A stretch of DNA of 49,322 nt from UBA2897 sp036733925 (GCA_036733925.1 DAIMZO010000015.1:1-49322), one strand, 5' to 3'; shown: positions 15,049-24,600, counted from the first letter of the stretch. Program-made: numbers and translations. Notes: generated by a model not told the origin, from the letters alone.

Positions 15049-15633
15049 TTATTTGCCGATGAACGTCTTGAGCGCTTTATGGAAGCAGTCGCGGGCAAGC
15101 TCGGACGGCGCGGCGCTCTTGGTCGGCGTATTGTCATAGCAGGCGGAGGCCTTCGTCTGCTCGACCTTGTCCTGCGCGGCCGAGTAGACCGCTACGGTCA
15201 GCGTGACTTTCGTGCGCTGATAGACCTGATTGGAATTGTCATCGCCGACGTAGAAGAGATGTGTCTCGCTGCTGTATTCATTGAAGACCGGCATGATGAT
15301 GTAGTCGGCGCCGGAGGCCTTGGCCATCTTTTTCAGCAATGCGCGGTCGGGAATCGTGCCGTCAAGCGTTGCACCGGCGTCGAGCCAAGTGTCGAACATA
15401 TCGAGTGAGTCGATGAGCTTGGCATCGTGCAGGGCCTTGTTTTTCTCCATCGTTGCCGAGAGCGTGTCCGTCAGGTCGTCGTCGAGCTTGTGGAGCGTAT
15501 CCACGTCGATGGTCACGCCTTTTGCCTGCGAGGGCGCGAGCGCGATGGTCTGCGCGGAGGCCGTGCCGCTCGTGAGGGTGAGCATGCCGCAGAGCATGAG
15601 CCATGCGCAAAGGAGGGTCAGTACTTTCTTCAT
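15049..15633 (-). CDS. small exported protein of unknown function in the TPS operon
   Basis: The start is the ATG at 15633 with GGGAG upstream. The 194-aa product has a signal peptide (about 1-27, ending ASA) and a mixed alpha/beta domain with ALLKKMAKASGADYIIMPVFNEYSS (about 100-125). The phrase 'not-yet-dated oligomer of periplasmic lipoprotein type' (CsgG-like) comes to mind for this segment, but there is no lipobox Cys and I do not recognise the family. It lies between GH9 and TpsB in one transcription unit, so a periplasmic helper for export or envelope assembly is possible. Confidence 0.75.
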   Translation of the reverse strand: MKKVLTLLCAWLMLCGMLTLTSGTASAQTIALAPSQAKGVTIDVDTLHKLDDDLTDTLSATMEKNKALHDAKLIDSLDMFDTWLDAGATLDGTIPDRALLKKMAKASGADYIIMPVFNEYSSETHLFYVGDDNSNQVYQRTKVTLTVAVYSAAQDKVEQTKASACYDNTPTKSAAPSELARDCFHKALKTFIGK

Positions 15634-15666
15634 CTTGGAAACTCCCTTTCTTTCTGTGCAGGAAAG

Positions 15667-15704
15667 CGGTTGTGCCCGGAATCCTGCCTCATCGGGCACA
15701 ACCG
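15667..15704 (-). other. 12-bp perfect intercistronic hairpin between GH9 and the small exported protein
   Basis: CGGTTGTGCCCG (15667-15678) and CGGGCACAACCG (15693-15704). On the - strand only CTTTCC follows, so it is a weak terminator at best. It could protect the upstream porin-GH9 message and set expression steps within the operon. Confidence 0.6.
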
Positions 15705-15720
15705 GTTCCTTTTCCTTCCG

Positions 15721-17463
15721 TCAGCCTTTTGCGAACCAGGAAAGGGCCATGGCGGCAACTCCTGTGTAGTCGATTGCGTATTCATTGGTGGACCAGGAAC
15801 CGTGGTCGTCGAGATAGCATTTCGCGGGCGGGACTTTGCCGCTGTCGACGAGCGCCGTCTGCAGCGGGTCGCCGCCGGTGTATTTGTTCGGGCCGCCGAC
15901 GAGCACGCCGGGGATGATCTTGCCGGTTGCGCCCATCAGGCGGCTGTGGGCGTGTATCGGCGGGTTGTCGCCCGTGCCGGTCACGAAGGAGCGGTCGAGC
16001 GAGTTGCGCCCGAGGATGTAGTGGATCTGCGAGAGCGCGCCCTCGACATATTCCGGATTCGGTGAGAGGTCGTTGCCGAGCAGCAGCAGGTCGCCGTAGG
16101 TGATATCGACCTTGGATGAGGCCCAGTAGTACTCCCAATCCGCGAGTGCGCAGTTGAAGCCATCGCTCTGGATTTTCTTCAGGAAATCGTTGCAGCCGGA
16201 GAGGTAAGCGGCCTTGACCTGCTCCTTCAGGACCGGGTCGCCGGCCGCGGCCTTGACGTAGGCATACTGCGCGAGCGGGCCGGTGCCGCCCCAGCCGAAG
16301 CCGTCCGGCTTTTTCAGCATCTGCTCGAGGTGGCCCTTGAGATAGGTCTCGTATTTGAGGTCGCCGGTCGTCCGCAGGAGTTCGGCCGCGCACCAGCAGC
16401 GGAACGAGACATCTTCCTGTGTCTCATAATTGCCGGAGCCGAAATCCTGATCGGGGTCGCGGCGGAACATCATCTTCGGGTGCTTCTCGAGGTATTCCCA
16501 GGCGAACTGCGCGTCATCGAGCATGGCTTTCGCGTAGGCGGCGTCGTAGGGCGCGTAGAGCCGGGCGGCCATCGCCATCGTCGCGCCGTACATCGCGGTG
16601 CCGAAGGTTGTCGCACCGATGATGTAGCGCGGGTTCTTGTCCTCAATCGGGAGCATATCCCCGGTCCAGACGTGGTCAGCCACCTTGTTGAACAGGCTGC
16701 CGTCGGAGCGCTGCATCTTGCGCAGCCAGTCGAGCTCGTATTTCACCTCGGTCAGGACATCGGGGAGCTTCGCGTCGGTCTGGATGCCGACCGGGAACCC
16801 GATCTGGCCGCGCGTGAAGTTCTTCGGATGGGCCTCGTAGGCCATCATGAGCTCGGCGGCCGAGATGGCGCCGGTCGGCACGTATTTGCCGTAGTCGCCG
16901 GCATCGTACCATCCGCCGAGTTCATTGAGCTTCTCGCCTTTCGTGCAGATGCCTTCCTCCGTGAAGTAGACTTCGGCGGCCTCGTCCTGCATGTGGCCGG
17001 CCTCGAGCTTGATGCCGGTGACGGCGCTGTCGTCATAGCCCTGATTGGCGCGCGTCAGCGAATAGGAGCGCAGGCAGTTATGCGCGGCGCCGGCGTAGAC
17101 GTTATCGCCAATCTCGAAATCGTAGGACTCGCGCGTACCGGCTTTCAGGCGGTAGGTGCCCGGCGTCTTGAAATCCGAGAAGTCGGCGGTGCTCAGCTTT
17201 TCCTGCGAGGAATTGTCGAGCTTCGGTGCGGAGAGCTTTCCCTGATAGACGGTCTTGCCCGTTACCGTATCGATGAGCTCGAAGTCCGACGTATCCGCGT
17301 CCGCGATCATCGCTTTTTTCTGGTAATCCGTGAGGTAGCCGACCTGATCGACATGGATGCCGGTGCGTCCCGGCTCGTTATCTGCGGCGGCCTGGGCCGT
17401 GGACACGAGCCCGAGGCAGGTGGCGGAAACGAGCAGCGTCAGCCACAGTTTTTTCTTTTTCAT
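15721..17463 (-). CDS. exported GH9 endoglucanase with N-terminal Ig-like domain
   Basis: The 580-aa product has a signal peptide (1-26), a CelD_N-type Ig-like domain (about 32-118, GIHVDQVGYLTDYQKKAMI) and a GH9 (alpha/alpha)6 catalytic domain. Catalytic features: GGWYDAGDYGKYV with Asp187 and Asp190 (general base), HAHSR near residue 500, and STNEYAIDYTG with the proton donor Glu561. Substrate is cellulose, mixed-linkage glucan or xyloglucan. There is no carbohydrate-binding module or dockerin, so it is free in the periplasm or outside. The operon order is porin, GH9, small protein, TpsB, TpsA. A 24-base gap separates it from the porin. Confidence 0.95.
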   Translation of the reverse strand: MKKKKLWLTLLVSATCLGLVSTAQAAADNEPGRTGIHVDQVGYLTDYQKKAMIADADTSDFELIDTVTGKTVYQGKLSAPKLDNSSQEKLSTADFSDFKTPGTYRLKAGTRESYDFEIGDNVYAGAAHNCLRSYSLTRANQGYDDSAVTGIKLEAGHMQDEAAEVYFTEEGICTKGEKLNELGGWYDAGDYGKYVPTGAISAAELMMAYEAHPKNFTRGQIGFPVGIQTDAKLPDVLTEVKYELDWLRKMQRSDGSLFNKVADHVWTGDMLPIEDKNPRYIIGATTFGTAMYGATMAMAARLYAPYDAAYAKAMLDDAQFAWEYLEKHPKMMFRRDPDQDFGSGNYETQEDVSFRCWCAAELLRTTGDLKYETYLKGHLEQMLKKPDGFGWGGTGPLAQYAYVKAAAGDPVLKEQVKAAYLSGCNDFLKKIQSDGFNCALADWEYYWASSKVDITYGDLLLLGNDLSPNPEYVEGALSQIHYILGRNSLDRSFVTGTGDNPPIHAHSRLMGATGKIIPGVLVGGPNKYTGGDPLQTALVDSGKVPPAKCYLDDHGSWSTNEYAIDYTGVAAMALSWFAKG

Positions 17464-17487
17464 GTTCGTTATGCCTCCTTGCTGCGC

Positions 17488-19305
17488 TCAGAAAATCCAG
17501 TTGGCCTGCATGTTCCAGTAGCGGTTGTGGATATGGACGTCGATGTCGCGGGCCCAGGTGTAGAAGCCGGTCAGCGAGATGTTCTTGACCGGGGTGTAGG
17601 CGCCGCCGAACTGCACGCCCTCGAGGTTCTGGCCCCAGTCGCTCTGGTCGCTGTGGTAGCTTGCGAGATGCGGGCTGTGCCGGTACATGAGGTAGAGCGA
17701 CCAGGTCTTCGGCTGCTCGATGTTCTGGCGGCCATAGTTGAGCTTCGTCATGTAGGCGATGCGCTGGTGCGGGTAGAGACCCGTATGGTAGCGGCTCATC
17801 AGGGCCTTGGCGTTCGACCAAGAGAAGGCGTAGTCGAGCGACCACTTATTCTTCTGGTCGAACCACGAATGCATGAAGCCGCCGAGATAGGTGACGGAAT
17901 GATCCGCGCGCTGGCATTCGTAGGTGTTGCCGTGCGTCAGATAGTAGGCGCCGATGCCGCCCCAGGTCGTATGGCCCCACATGCCGGTCATGCGCAGCGA
18001 GTAGATATGCGGGCGGACGAAGACGTAGGGGCTCGTCTTCTGCGCGACGTTGACGGTCTCGTGATTCGTGGAGGAGGAGGTCGTCGTGCCGATGACATTG
18101 CCGCTGCTGTCATAGGTCGGATCCGTGCGGGTCACATCCTTCGTGACCTCCTGCGTCGGCGTCGTGTCTGGGTCGACGGCGTAGCCGTTGGCATCGACGT
18201 TGCTGAAATAGCCGCCCGTCGTAGTCTTGGTCGTTACCGTGGACATATCTGCACTGGTGATGGTATGGACTTGATTATCATTGCCCCAGTATTTATCGCC
18301 GACTTTCAGGTCGGTCGGCGTGCGCGATACTGTCCAGTCTGCGGTCGTGCCATCTGCGCTGATGCCCGGCGTATAGTATGCATTGCCGGACATCAGCTTC
18401 AGGACGCCCGGGCTGAGAGCCGTGGTCGTTTCGGTCGTGCCGTTGTAGTCGCCTTGGATCCAGCCCTGCCCGGATTTCCAGCCCGGGGAGGAGCCGGCAT
18501 CGTCATCCGCGACGTAGCCGGCATCGGCCGAGAAACGCCATTTATACCTGCCCCACTGGACGCCGACGCCGTTGATGTTGTTGTCGTAGGCGAAGCTGAC
18601 CTGGTTCGGCACGTCGTAGCGGCCGATGCGCCAGTCGATCTTCTTGAAGTTGCCCATCAGGTAGCTCTTGCCCATGTAGCCGTCGTAGGAATAGCTCTCG
18701 TCGCCGTCATCCATGGTCTTGCAATACTGGAACTGCGTCGCAAAGCTCCAATCGTTGTTGATCTTGTAGAGCGAGTCGAAGTTCATATAGACTTCGTTGC
18801 AGTTCTGGTTGCCAGCGTTCTGGCCGAACTTGAGCGGCAGGAACTCCGTGCCGCCGGAGCCCGGGATCTTGCTGTAGGAGCGGATGCGGCCGGACCCGAA
18901 GATTGTGAGGCGGTCGAGCTTCTTCTGTATCTCGGTTTTCGGCGCCTCGGGCTTCTTTTCTTCCGGGATGATCGTATCCTCGACGCCGATCAGATGGAGC
19001 TCGTGCGCGTATTCCCGCGCGAGCTTCCGGATGGCCGTGCGGTTCCTGACGTTGGCGTGGTTGCTCTCGCTCATGGCCTGCGCGATGTAGACGGCGATAT
19101 CATGGCGCGTCAGGCGGCGCAGATTATGGTACTCGTCGACGTTGAGCCCCGCGACGAGGCCGTCGGCGACGAGCTGCTCGACGGCGTGGTAGGACCAGTC
19201 ATCGTGGGGGACATTGGCGTAAGGGTTGACGCTGGCCGCCAGCGAGGTGCTGTTGAGTGTCAGCAGGATGCTGGCTGTCAGGGCCCCAATCATGGTTTTC
19301 TTCAT
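17488..19305 (-). CDS. SLH-domain outer-membrane porin, first gene of the GH9-TPS operon
   Basis: The 605-aa product has a signal peptide (1-24) and an SLH domain at about 28-85 (WSYHAVEQLVADGLVAGLNVDEYHNLRRLTRHDIAVYIAQAM). A charged helical linker follows (about 90-145), then a beta-barrel to the C-terminus (MQANWIF). A loop at about 295-425 is enriched in Thr and Ser (TTTTKTTTGG, TTSSSTNHET), probably a long surface or pore loop. It belongs to the same class as the protein at 4351-5877 but differs in the barrel. Position implies passage of cello- or xyloglucan oligosaccharides released by GH9. It is driven by the shared promoter at 19371-19432. Confidence 0.92.
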   Translation of the reverse strand: MKKTMIGALTASILLTLNSTSLAASVNPYANVPHDDWSYHAVEQLVADGLVAGLNVDEYHNLRRLTRHDIAVYIAQAMSESNHANVRNRTAIRKLAREYAHELHLIGVEDTIIPEEKKPEAPKTEIQKKLDRLTIFGSGRIRSYSKIPGSGGTEFLPLKFGQNAGNQNCNEVYMNFDSLYKINNDWSFATQFQYCKTMDDGDESYSYDGYMGKSYLMGNFKKIDWRIGRYDVPNQVSFAYDNNINGVGVQWGRYKWRFSADAGYVADDDAGSSPGWKSGQGWIQGDYNGTTETTTALSPGVLKLMSGNAYYTPGISADGTTADWTVSRTPTDLKVGDKYWGNDNQVHTITSADMSTVTTKTTTGGYFSNVDANGYAVDPDTTPTQEVTKDVTRTDPTYDSSGNVIGTTTSSSTNHETVNVAQKTSPYVFVRPHIYSLRMTGMWGHTTWGGIGAYYLTHGNTYECQRADHSVTYLGGFMHSWFDQKNKWSLDYAFSWSNAKALMSRYHTGLYPHQRIAYMTKLNYGRQNIEQPKTWSLYLMYRHSPHLASYHSDQSDWGQNLEGVQFGGAYTPVKNISLTGFYTWARDIDVHIHNRYWNMQANWIF

Positions 19306-19370
19306 AGTCTCTCTGCTCTCTTTCTTCCTATAACCCGATATGGATAAATCAATATTCTGAAATCATCTTT

Positions 19371-19432
19371 ATTCTACTACGACGGAATAATAACAATCAA
19401 TTTATAAAAGCCGGATTGTATCTTTGTTACAG
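19371..19432 (-). promoter_or_regulatory. promoter P1 of the porin-GH9-TPS operon with conserved CTGTAACA box
   Basis: On the - strand: CTGTAACA (19432-19425), 24 bases containing CAATC (19418-19414), -35 TTGATT (19400-19395), 18-base spacer, -10 TAGAAT (19376-19371). A second, inverted CTGTAACA lies at 19458-19465. The box is about 61-68 bases upstream of the expected start site, a class I activator position. Confidence 0.7.
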
Positions 19433-19474
19433 GAAAAGTGCGCGAGTCCCTTCACAGCTGTAACATTTATGCAA

Positions 19475-19520
19475 AAAAGGAGCCGCCCATACAAGGCAGA
19501 ATGCCTGTATGGACGGCTCC
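19475..19520 (-). terminator. Rho-independent terminator of the GH31-GH1-EIIC operon
   Basis: Long stem GGAGCCG-CCATACA / TGTATGG-CGGCTCC; read on the - strand it is followed by TTTTTTGC. Confidence 0.9.
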
Positions 19521-19530
19521 CCAATGAGGA

Positions 19531-20784
19531 TTAGTCTTCCTGCTCTTTGCGGTACACTTCATCCTGTTTGCGGACAAAAGGCAGGTAGATGAGTGTACTC
19601 GCGATAATGCAGAGGAATTGTACAACCGATCCCTGCCAGCCACAGAGCAGGAAGCCCGAGATGACTGGCGGGGTCGGCCAGAGAACCTGTACGGCAGAGA
19701 ACGCCGGCATGAAGCCGGTGCTGATGGCTGTCCAGGTGATGACGAAACCGACGGCCGGTGCGAGGATGAACGGGATTAGGAAATACGGGTTGAAGACGAT
19801 CGGCAGGCCGAAAATCAGCGGCTCGTTGATGTTGAAGAGACCTGGGATGCCGGCCGTCCGGCCGACGCTCCGCAGCTGCTCGGATTTCGCCGTTAGCAGG
19901 ATGGCGAGCACGAGCCCAAGCGTCAGGCCGCAGCCGCCCATCGTCGTGAAGACGCCCATCTGCTGCGACATGATGTGCAGGCCGCCGAGGTTTCCGCAGT
20001 CGATCATCTGCTGGTTTTCGAGCGTATTCGCCGTCAGGAATGGATCGAAGAAGGCCCCGAAGATGGCGGGGCCGTGCAGGCCTGCCCAGAACAGCGCCGC
20101 GGGTGCGGCGGACAGGATGAAGCCGCCGGCGAAGGTGTCGAGGATGTACTGGATCGGCGCCTGAATCACGATCTGGATCAGGGCGGGCAGGCTCATCTTG
20201 AAGGTCAGCGTGCAGATTGCGGTGGCCAATATCGCTGCGAACAGGATGAAAAGCCCCGGCACGAGCTCGGAGAATGCGGAGATGACGCCGTCCGGTACGC
20301 CAGCCGGCGAGGGCAGGCGGAATCCCTTCTGATGGAAAAGAGAAAGTACCGCGCTGACGGCTAATGCCGTGAAGATCGCGGTCAGGATGCCGCTGAAGCC
20401 GAGATACGGGTTCGTAGCGAGATCCTGAGCACGCTGCTGCAGCCCGGATACGAGAAGAAGGAAGACCACGAGGGAGAGGAACGCGCCGTATACCGCGTTC
20501 ACACCTCCGGCCTCGCAGTATTTATAAGCGACGCCGAGCACCGTCCAGATGGCGAACAGGCCGAAGACCAGATCGGCGATGGCCAGGAAGGCCGCAGACC
20601 AGCCGGCCCCGAGAAGGCCGGTCCAGAAGGCGTCCCAATGGGGCAGCGGGAAGCGCGCAATCAGGAGCATGATGGAGCCGAGCATGATGAGCCCGTAGCT
20701 CATGCCCATGCCTTCTTTTATCGCGGTCACGGCTTTGTAGGACGAAATCCGTCCGATGGCGCTCATGAGTTTATCGGTATTCAT
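19531..20784 (-). CDS. PTS EIIC permease, lactose/cellobiose class
   Basis: The 417-aa membrane protein has about ten hydrophobic segments and the substrate-site motif GLFNINEPLIFGLPIVFNP (about residues 325-345) typical of the cellobiose (CelB/LicC) branch. It takes up beta-diglucosides and phosphorylates them with EIIB and EIIA, which are not in this operon but at 27.5-28.2 kb on the other strand. GH1 lies 15 bases upstream. Ends with a terminator. Confidence 0.92.
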   Translation of the reverse strand: MNTDKLMSAIGRISSYKAVTAIKEGMGMSYGLIMLGSIMLLIARFPLPHWDAFWTGLLGAGWSAAFLAIADLVFGLFAIWTVLGVAYKYCEAGGVNAVYGAFLSLVVFLLLVSGLQQRAQDLATNPYLGFSGILTAIFTALAVSAVLSLFHQKGFRLPSPAGVPDGVISAFSELVPGLFILFAAILATAICTLTFKMSLPALIQIVIQAPIQYILDTFAGGFILSAAPAALFWAGLHGPAIFGAFFDPFLTANTLENQQMIDCGNLGGLHIMSQQMGVFTTMGGCGLTLGLVLAILLTAKSEQLRSVGRTAGIPGLFNINEPLIFGLPIVFNPYFLIPFILAPAVGFVITWTAISTGFMPAFSAVQVLWPTPPVISGFLLCGWQGSVVQFLCIIASTLIYLPFVRKQDEVYRKEQED

Positions 20785-20799
20785 TTCTGTTTCTCCATG

Positions 20800-22251
20800 T
20801 CATGCCAGATCCTGCCCATCGGAGGCAATGACTTTCTTATACCAGTAGAAACTGTCTTTCTTGTAGCGGTCGAGACTGCCGCCGTCGCTTTCGTCGCGGT
20901 CGACGTAGACGAGGCCGTAGCGCTTCTGATAGCCGTTGAGCCACGAGAGCAGGTCCGTGAACGACCAGATGCAGTAGGCGATCACGGGGCAACCGTCGTG
21001 GACAGCCTGCTCGACGGCCCGCACGTGCATGCGCAGGTAGTCGATGCGGTAGCTGTCGTGGACACGGCCATCTTCCAGCTTGTCGAACGCGCCGATGCCG
21101 TTCTCGGAGATGACGATCGGCAGGCGGTAGCGGCTCGTGAGCTGACGGCACGCGTAGCGGAGGCCTTCCGGGTCGATGGCCCAGTCCCAATCCGTGGTCG
21201 GCAGGTATGGATTCGGCGGGTTCTTGTATAGCCCCGGGCGGCCGGTCACCGCGCCGGAGCCTTTCTTGCCCGACGTGTTGACCTCGCCGTACGGATTGGC
21301 GCCGTCCTCGGGGTTCCATTCGCAGACGTTGGTATGGTAATAGTTCATGCCGAGGAAGTCAAGCTTGCGGCTGGCGTCTTTCAGCAGCGCGCGTTCCTCG
21401 GCCGTGACCTCCGGCATCAGGCCCTGCTCGCGCAGATAGGCCTCGCCGACCTCCGGGTATTCCCCATAGCCGTAGACATCGAGCCACCAGTAATTCTCGA
21501 GCTCATTGTAGTTCTGTGCGGCGGTCTCGTTCTCCGGGCGGCAGTCGAGCGCATAGCCCGGACCGTAGGCGAAGCTCGCGCCAATCTTGCCATCGGGCAC
21601 GAGCTCCTTGAAGCGGAGCACCGTCAGTGCGTGCGCGAGGAAGATATGGTGGTTGACGAGATAGAACAGCTTGTCCGCGCCTTTCTTTCCCGGCGGGTGC
21701 ATGGCGAGACGCCAGCCGAGCGTCGTGAAGACGTTCTGTTCGTTGAACGTGATCCAGTATTTGACGCGGTCGCCAAGCCGCTTGAACATCGTCTCAGCAT
21801 AGTGCACGTAGTCATCGATGCAGTGGCGGCTCTCCCAGCCGCCGTAGCGGTCGGCCAGCGCCTGCGGGAGATCCCAATGGTACAGCGTGATCATCGGCTC
21901 GATGCCGTATCTGCGGCATTCGTCGACGATATGTTCGTAGAAGGCCATGCCCTTTTCATTGATGGCACCGCTGCCATCCGGGAAAACGCGCGGCCACGAG
22001 ATCGAGAAGCGGTACGTCTTCAGGCCCATCTCGGCCATCAGCGCGATGTCCTCTTTATAGCGGTGATAGTGGTCGACGGCGATATTGCCGTTCGTGCCCT
22101 TGAAGGTACGGCCCGGCTCGCGCACGAAGGTATCCCATACGCTCGGGCCCTTGCCGTCCTCATCCCAGGCGCCCTCAATCTGATAAGCAGCCGAGGCGGC
22201 ACCCCAGAGGAAATCTTTGGGGAGTCCGCAGTCTTTCAGTAGTGTTTTCAT
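20800..22251 (-). CDS. GH1 6-phospho-beta-glucosidase
   Basis: The 483-aa protein has no signal peptide (cytoplasmic) and the full GH1 barrel. The acid/base is Glu171 in TFNEQ and the nucleophile Glu383 in ISENG. Near the C-terminus, SWLNGYQKRYG places Ser436, Lys443 and Tyr445 with spacing Ser-x6-Lys-x-Tyr. That is the phosphate-binding pattern of 6-phospho-beta-glycosidases; plain beta-glucosidases have Glu and Phe at the first and last positions. This fits its linkage with a PTS. It would split cellobiose-6-phosphate or a similar phospho-beta-glucoside. Confidence 0.92.
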   Translation of the reverse strand: MKTLLKDCGLPKDFLWGAASAAYQIEGAWDEDGKGPSVWDTFVREPGRTFKGTNGNIAVDHYHRYKEDIALMAEMGLKTYRFSISWPRVFPDGSGAINEKGMAFYEHIVDECRRYGIEPMITLYHWDLPQALADRYGGWESRHCIDDYVHYAETMFKRLGDRVKYWITFNEQNVFTTLGWRLAMHPPGKKGADKLFYLVNHHIFLAHALTVLRFKELVPDGKIGASFAYGPGYALDCRPENETAAQNYNELENYWWLDVYGYGEYPEVGEAYLREQGLMPEVTAEERALLKDASRKLDFLGMNYYHTNVCEWNPEDGANPYGEVNTSGKKGSGAVTGRPGLYKNPPNPYLPTTDWDWAIDPEGLRYACRQLTSRYRLPIVISENGIGAFDKLEDGRVHDSYRIDYLRMHVRAVEQAVHDGCPVIAYCIWSFTDLLSWLNGYQKRYGLVYVDRDESDGGSLDRYKKDSFYWYKKVIASDGQDLA

Positions 22252-22272
22252 TCCGATTCCTCTATGTTGATT

Positions 22273-24600
22273 TTACCAATTTTTCCGTGCGAATACGAGC
22301 AGTTTCGTGTCCGCCTTCACCGTCCACGTGCAGGTCTCGTCCTGCGCTTCCGCTTCGCCAGACTGCAGATCGTACTCGCCGGTCGGCAGCTGCAGCGAGA
22401 AGTCCTGCGGGAAGCCATCGAAGCTCAACGTATAGATGTTCTCCATGCGCTGAGCCGTGACGACCGCTTTCGTCTTGCGGTCGAGGGACAGGATCTCCGC
22501 GTGCGCCTTGCCGCCCTCGCTCATCTCCGCGAGATAGAGCTTCAGGTGCTCGAGGTATTCGTAGTCCGGGCGCTGATCCTCCGTGCCGAGCGGCAGGATC
22601 GTATTCTCGCGCACGAAGAGCGGCAGGCTCATGAAGCCATAGGTCTCATGCAGCCAGCGGCCGCCCTTGACCTGACGGCCCGTGAAGAGATGCGTCCATC
22701 TGCCCTGCGGCAGGTAGTAGTCGACCTCGCCATCCTCGCTGAACACCGGCGCCACGAGCAGGGCATTGCCGAGCATGTACTGGCGGTCGAGGAATGCCGC
22801 GGTCGGATCCTCCGGGAACTCGAGCAGCATCGCGCGCATGACCGGCGTGCCCTCGGTATGGGCCTCCTCTGCTATCGTGTAGAGGTACGGCATCAGGCGG
22901 CATTTCCACTCGGTGAAGTGGCGTAGGACATCGCAGGCCTCATCGTCGTAGAGCCAGGGCACGCGGTAGGTCTGGCTGCCGTGCAGGCGGCTGTGGCTCG
23001 AGAGCAGGCCGAACGCGCACCAGCGCTTGTAGACATAGGACGGGGAGTTGTGCTCGAAGCCGCCGATATCGTGGCTCCAGAACGCGAAGCCGGAGAGCCC
23101 GAGCGAAAGGCCGCCGCGCAGGGTCTCGGCCATCGAGTCGAAATTGCCCTTGCAGTCGCCGCCCCAGTGCACCGGAAACTTCTGCCCGCCGACCGTCGCG
23201 GAACGCGCGAACAGAAGCGCCTCGCCTTCGCCCTTCTTCGCTTTGATGACGTCGAAGACGGCCTGATTGTAGAGATAGGTGTAGTAGTTGTGCATCTTCT
23301 CGGGGTCGGCGCCGTTATGGTAGACGCCGTCCGCCGGGATGCGCTCGCCGAAGTCGGTCTTGAAGCAGTCGACGCCCATGTCGATCAGCTCGGCGAGGTA
23401 CCCCTGATACCATTTGACGGCCGCCGGATTCGTGAAGTCGACCATGGCCATTTCCGGCTGCCACATATCGACCTGATAGACGTTGCCGTCTTTTTTCTCG
23501 ATGAAATAATGCTTGCGCATGCCTTCGTCGAACAGGCGGGAGAGCTGGCTGATATACGGATTGATCCAGACGCAGATATGCAGGCCTTTGGCCTTGAGCC
23601 GCGCGAGCATCTCTTTCGGCTGCGGGAAGACATCCGGATCCCATTCGAAATCGGTCCAGTGCAGGCCTTTCATCCAGAAGCAGTCGAAATGGAAGACGTG
23701 CAGCGGAATCTGGCGTTCTTTCATGCCGTCGATGAAGCTCGTGACGGTCTTTTCATCGTAATCGGTCGTAAAGGAGGTGGAAAGCCAGAGTCCGAACGAC
23801 CAGGCCGGCACATGCGGCGCGCGGCCCGTGATCGCCGTGTAATTCTTCAGCACGGCTTTCGGCGTGCCGCCGCCGATGATATGATAGGTCAGCGATTCGC
23901 CCGGGACGGAGAACTGCACGGCGGAGACCTTTTCCGAGGCGATCTCGAGGGAGACCTTGCCCGGCTCGTCGATGAAGACGCCGTAGCCCTTGTTCGTCAG
24001 GTAGAACGGGACGTTCTTATAGGCCTGCTCCGTGCCGGTGCCGCCATCCTTCTGCCAGATGTCGACGCTTTGGCCGTTCTTGATGAACGGTGTGAAGCGC
24101 TCGCCGAGGCCGTAGACGTATTCGCCGACACCGAGGTGCAGATGCTCGAAGACGTAGGGCTGCTTCGGTGCCTGATCGACGGCGTAGCCGACGGCTTTTT
24201 CGCCGCTGCTTGTGATTTCCTGTCCGTCGTAGAAATAATGGACGCCCCAGTTGCCCTCCGTGGAGAGCTCGGCAGAGAGACTGCCGCTCATGACGGTGAT
24301 GCCGCCCTCATGCTTCTCATAGCAGAAGAAATCTCCGCTGTGATCCTCAAGCTCGAAATGCGGTTCCTGCTGGTAGATGCCGCGGTAGTGCTCGATGCGG
24401 ACTCCAATGGTATTTTCCTGCCTGGAGAAGAAGGTATAGGTAAAGAGGGGGCAGTCTACCTGCGCCCCGCGGGTGGTCACATCACGTGGAGCCACGTAGA
24501 CGCGCAGGCCGTCGGCGACGGGCTCGGCGGCGAAGAACTGCAGCGCGTACATGACGCGGAAGTTCTCGCGCACCATCCAGTTGCCATTGCTGATTTTCAT
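22273..24600 (-). CDS. yicI: GH31 alpha-xylosidase (YicI-like)
   Basis: The 775-aa cytoplasmic enzyme has an N-terminal beta-sandwich and a GH31 barrel. The catalytic nucleophile falls at Asp416 (KTDFGERIP) and the acid/base at Asp482 (GGDCKGNFDSM), the same numbers as known for E. coli YicI. FHFDCFWMKGLHWTDFEWDP, the alpha-xylosidase signature, is present. It removes alpha-xylose from isoprimeverose and xyloglucan oligosaccharides. It heads the operon GH31-GH1-EIIC. In E. coli yicI is paired with the GPH transporter yicJ, and a GPH gene is found nearby at 26.0 kb. Confidence 0.95.
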   Translation of the reverse strand: MKISNGNWMVRENFRVMYALQFFAAEPVADGLRVYVAPRDVTTRGAQVDCPLFTYTFFSRQENTIGVRIEHYRGIYQQEPHFELEDHSGDFFCYEKHEGGITVMSGSLSAELSTEGNWGVHYFYDGQEITSSGEKAVGYAVDQAPKQPYVFEHLHLGVGEYVYGLGERFTPFIKNGQSVDIWQKDGGTGTEQAYKNVPFYLTNKGYGVFIDEPGKVSLEIASEKVSAVQFSVPGESLTYHIIGGGTPKAVLKNYTAITGRAPHVPAWSFGLWLSTSFTTDYDEKTVTSFIDGMKERQIPLHVFHFDCFWMKGLHWTDFEWDPDVFPQPKEMLARLKAKGLHICVWINPYISQLSRLFDEGMRKHYFIEKKDGNVYQVDMWQPEMAMVDFTNPAAVKWYQGYLAELIDMGVDCFKTDFGERIPADGVYHNGADPEKMHNYYTYLYNQAVFDVIKAKKGEGEALLFARSATVGGQKFPVHWGGDCKGNFDSMAETLRGGLSLGLSGFAFWSHDIGGFEHNSPSYVYKRWCAFGLLSSHSRLHGSQTYRVPWLYDDEACDVLRHFTEWKCRLMPYLYTIAEEAHTEGTPVMRAMLLEFPEDPTAAFLDRQYMLGNALLVAPVFSEDGEVDYYLPQGRWTHLFTGRQVKGGRWLHETYGFMSLPLFVRENTILPLGTEDQRPDYEYLEHLKLYLAEMSEGGKAHAEILSLDRKTKAVVTAQRMENIYTLSFDGFPQDFSLQLPTGEYDLQSGEAEAQDETCTWTVKADTKLLVFARKNW

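Noticed and set aside
16330..19347. 1005-codon open frame on the + strand opposite GH9 and the porin
   Set aside because: Antisense shadow of two clear genes in GC-rich DNA; the product has no recognisable domain and low-complexity Arg/Val/Asp composition.
20800..22251. Plain (non-phospho) beta-glucosidase for the GH1 gene
   Set aside because: Ser436, Lys443 and Tyr445 give the phosphate-binding pattern and the gene is adjacent to a PTS EIIC.
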